Shown: piece by piece, positions 24,001-27,000 of the stretch
How the letters are laid out: each line of letters opens with the position of its first letter
Numbering within the stretch: position 1 is the first letter of the stretch
NCBI GenBank assembly: GCA_903813345.2
Contig: CAIIXF020000005.1
Coordinates: forward strand, 7,073,375 to 7,137,374
Length of the DNA: 64,000 nt
Origin: Owenia fusiformis
Taxonomy: Eukaryota > Annelida > Polychaeta > Sabellida > Oweniidae
Direction: 5' to 3'
The notes under the pieces: generated by a model
What the model was told of the DNA's origin: nothing
What the model saw: the letters and a program-made list of their open reading frames with translations, nothing else
The model's database searches: none
Made by a program: the position numbers and the translations under genes

Positions 24001-27000
24001 TTGGTAAATTTTTTCCCCGAAATTTCCTGAAATTCCTGAAGACTTTAAGGCATGGAAATATCATGGATCTCATCAGAAGTTTCACCATTCATTCATCTGA
24101 CTTACAGACTCGCCATCTTTAAATGAACTTTATGTTTAAATGTATCAACATGAGCATCATTACATGGTTCCAAGATTTATCAAATAATGCAGGTAACATA
24201 CAGACAATATCCTTAGTTACAGTCAACGTGCTACTAACCTGAAGACATATAGGAGATTAAGGACTGCCAGCACAACTGTCATGTCACTTGATGACATCAG
24301 TGATGTCAGGTGCTCCATGGAATTGTATAGATGACGGGAGAAGCTGTGTTCTATCAATAATGATGTGAACTGCAGCACATGCAGCAAAATCTCCTTTAAC
24401 TGAAAACATTCATAAAACACATAAACATAGTGAACGAAATTCCAAAATATGATATTTGGATATCTCATTAAATTAATTAACAAAAACATGGTGTAAAATA
24501 TTGCAATATTGAAAATCACCATGTGCAGCAAAATGAATTATAAGAAAGGTCACTAAACCTTCATTACTCTAATTGTCAATGTAAAAATCTTAATCACTTC
24601 ATATTTTAAACTTATGTATGACATGATCATACTCAAGATTTGGCCTCAGTCTCAGCATTAATAATCATAGATTTTCAGGATTAGATCGGCTTATTTATCA
24701 TCATGGGCCACTAAATAAATTGATTTCGAATAATTCATAAAAGTGTCACTTTAGTTACCCCGATTCTAATTTTATGTACACAAATTGACAAAATATTCAA
24801 ATTCATTCTGACCCAATGAAAATGGATTCTGACCATGCTCATATTTACCTTTGCATTGCCAGTTAGCGTCACGGATTCTAATCTAATGTACCCAAATGGA
24901 CTCAATGGAAAGTGATTCCAACTGTGCTCATATTTACCTTTGCATTTCCAGTATTGTCGCATGGTAAACTCCAATGTAGGGGGCTCTCTAGCCGGCAAGC
25001 TTTCTCCAGAACTTCATCAAACTTATCCAGGACATCAGCCCAGTGAAACAGCTCACACTGCAAATAAGGAGTATATTAGAAGCATGTACTTACCACTCAT
25101 TCACATTCCAATCATGAGTTCAACATATACATGTACTATATTAAGAGCCACACAAAGGCGTTGAGATTTTCCATTATATGTACAGTAAACATACGAAGTT
25201 CAACTCTACAGCTTCAGAAATTGTGACTAGAGGGAGCCAATGTAATTGATTTAAGCTCTTATTTTACAAGAGCTTGATCAGATACAACCCTAAACGAGAA
25301 GAAATATACATAACATGGCCTCAGTCGAAAATGGAATAATCACTGATGCATCAGGATTAGATCGGTTCAGTTATCATCATCAGCCAATTTACAAAATGAA
25401 TCAATTCAATATGAAGCATCGACTTTTATTTTAACAAGTTGATGTCTGTCCAGGACAGGTTTCAAGTTGAGAGAATTACTCGATATTGACATTTTCAAGG
25501 TAGGCTGTTTAAACTAAATAAAAATAAAATAAAAAACAGGGTTACAAACCTTTCCAAATGTCCATGATTTAACATGCTTTATTTCACCAAGAAGCTCATC
25601 TTCTGAACATTTCTTTAATTTTTCGATGAGTCCCTTACAGTCTGCTGGTACTTCAGAAGTACTCTTCTTCAATTTACTCCTATCAATCTTCATTGTGAAC
25701 TATGTACATGGCATCTTGTTCAATAAATTATGGCTGAAAAATATAAAAACACAAATGTTCATTGCATGGAATTATTTCTTTTAAGTTCTGTCATGAGGAC
25801 ATGCATGTACTGTACTTATTCTCCTCAGGATTTTTAAGTAGATGCTATCAAATTCGTACTGTTAAAATATTTTATTTTCAAATTCTGTTCAAGAATAGAA
25901 TTTCAAGAAATCAATTTCAATAGCAAATGAGGCCTGTTATACATTGCGACACTAATTTCAAATCCTGAAATCCGTTACAGATATCATCTTCAAATTTTCA
26001 GAAATTTCGATTTGATACTTTCTGTCTGCCATTTATAAGCCATATTCAAGAATAGAATTTCAGGTGGATGCTAGACTATTTTCAAATATCTCAAAGTGGG
26101 CGCAGGGCCTACTTGCTTTAATTCTGAAGGGAACCCTGATTCAAATGCATCTCTGTTTTCTGAAAAATATTATTTTCACTTTTCAATTTAAGAGAATCCC
26201 AAAGGTTTTTAACTACATAACCAAATGATCTATTTAATCAAGTAGAAAAACAGTAACTCCCAAAGTAAATCAAACAGAACAAAACATTTTTTTATCAAAT
26301 TACTTGTCATTTTGAACATTTCACTATAATGGAAATTACAAGGTAGTATGGTATGGTTTCCTTCTAGTAAAATCAACACCTATGCCGTGTAATGACACCA
26401 TATTCAAATTCCTTCTCAAGAAGAGGCCTTATGCCCATAAGAAAAACTATGAAGTAGTTTTTCTTTAAGTTTGCAGGCAGATAAGGATTTTAGCTTTGAC
26501 TTCAAAATGGCTGACAGAAAGTAAGAATCAAATCGAAATTTCTAAAAATTTGAAGATGATATCTGTAGCGGATTTCAGGGTTTGAAATTAGTGTTGCAAT
26601 GTTTAACAGGCCTTGATCACAGAATGTCCGCTGTTGTTTTATGAGCATTCTCTACAAGTTTGGATCGAATAGCATTACAGTAGTTTTGAAATGTTGTTGA
26701 ACTGATGTTAAACTGAAATACCATATTATCTCTATTAAACACACAGTGCGCTTAGCAAATTCCCGTGGGGGAGAGGTTTCAAGCAGCTAAATCCCCGGGA
26801 ATTCTAAAAAATTATGATGGTGGGCGATAATGGGTGAAAATTTACTTCTATACCTAAAATCGATCAAATATAGTAGATATGTGCGTTTATTAGCATATTA
26901 CATATGCTATATGTTATGTTTTTACCTTGAATTGCGAGCTCCTAGACGACAAATTTAGTATATAAATACACTATTGTGTGTTATTTACACAAACACCTAG

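Noticed and set aside
1750-25386. The ~70-bp repeats read as MITEs because of their terminal inverted repeats
   Set aside because: All are on the HUWE1 sense strand, one per intron, with box C/D motifs next to the stems, guides matching rRNA and stem covariation. No target duplications were seen.
1750-25386. Hammerhead ribozymes or retrozymes, suggested by TGATGA near one end
   Set aside because: The CTGATGA...GAAA core and three-way junction are absent; CTGA sits at the opposite end as box D.
17530-25386. U6 snRNA A53 as target of the E/F D' guide
   Set aside because: Only GATTAG pairs before three mismatches.
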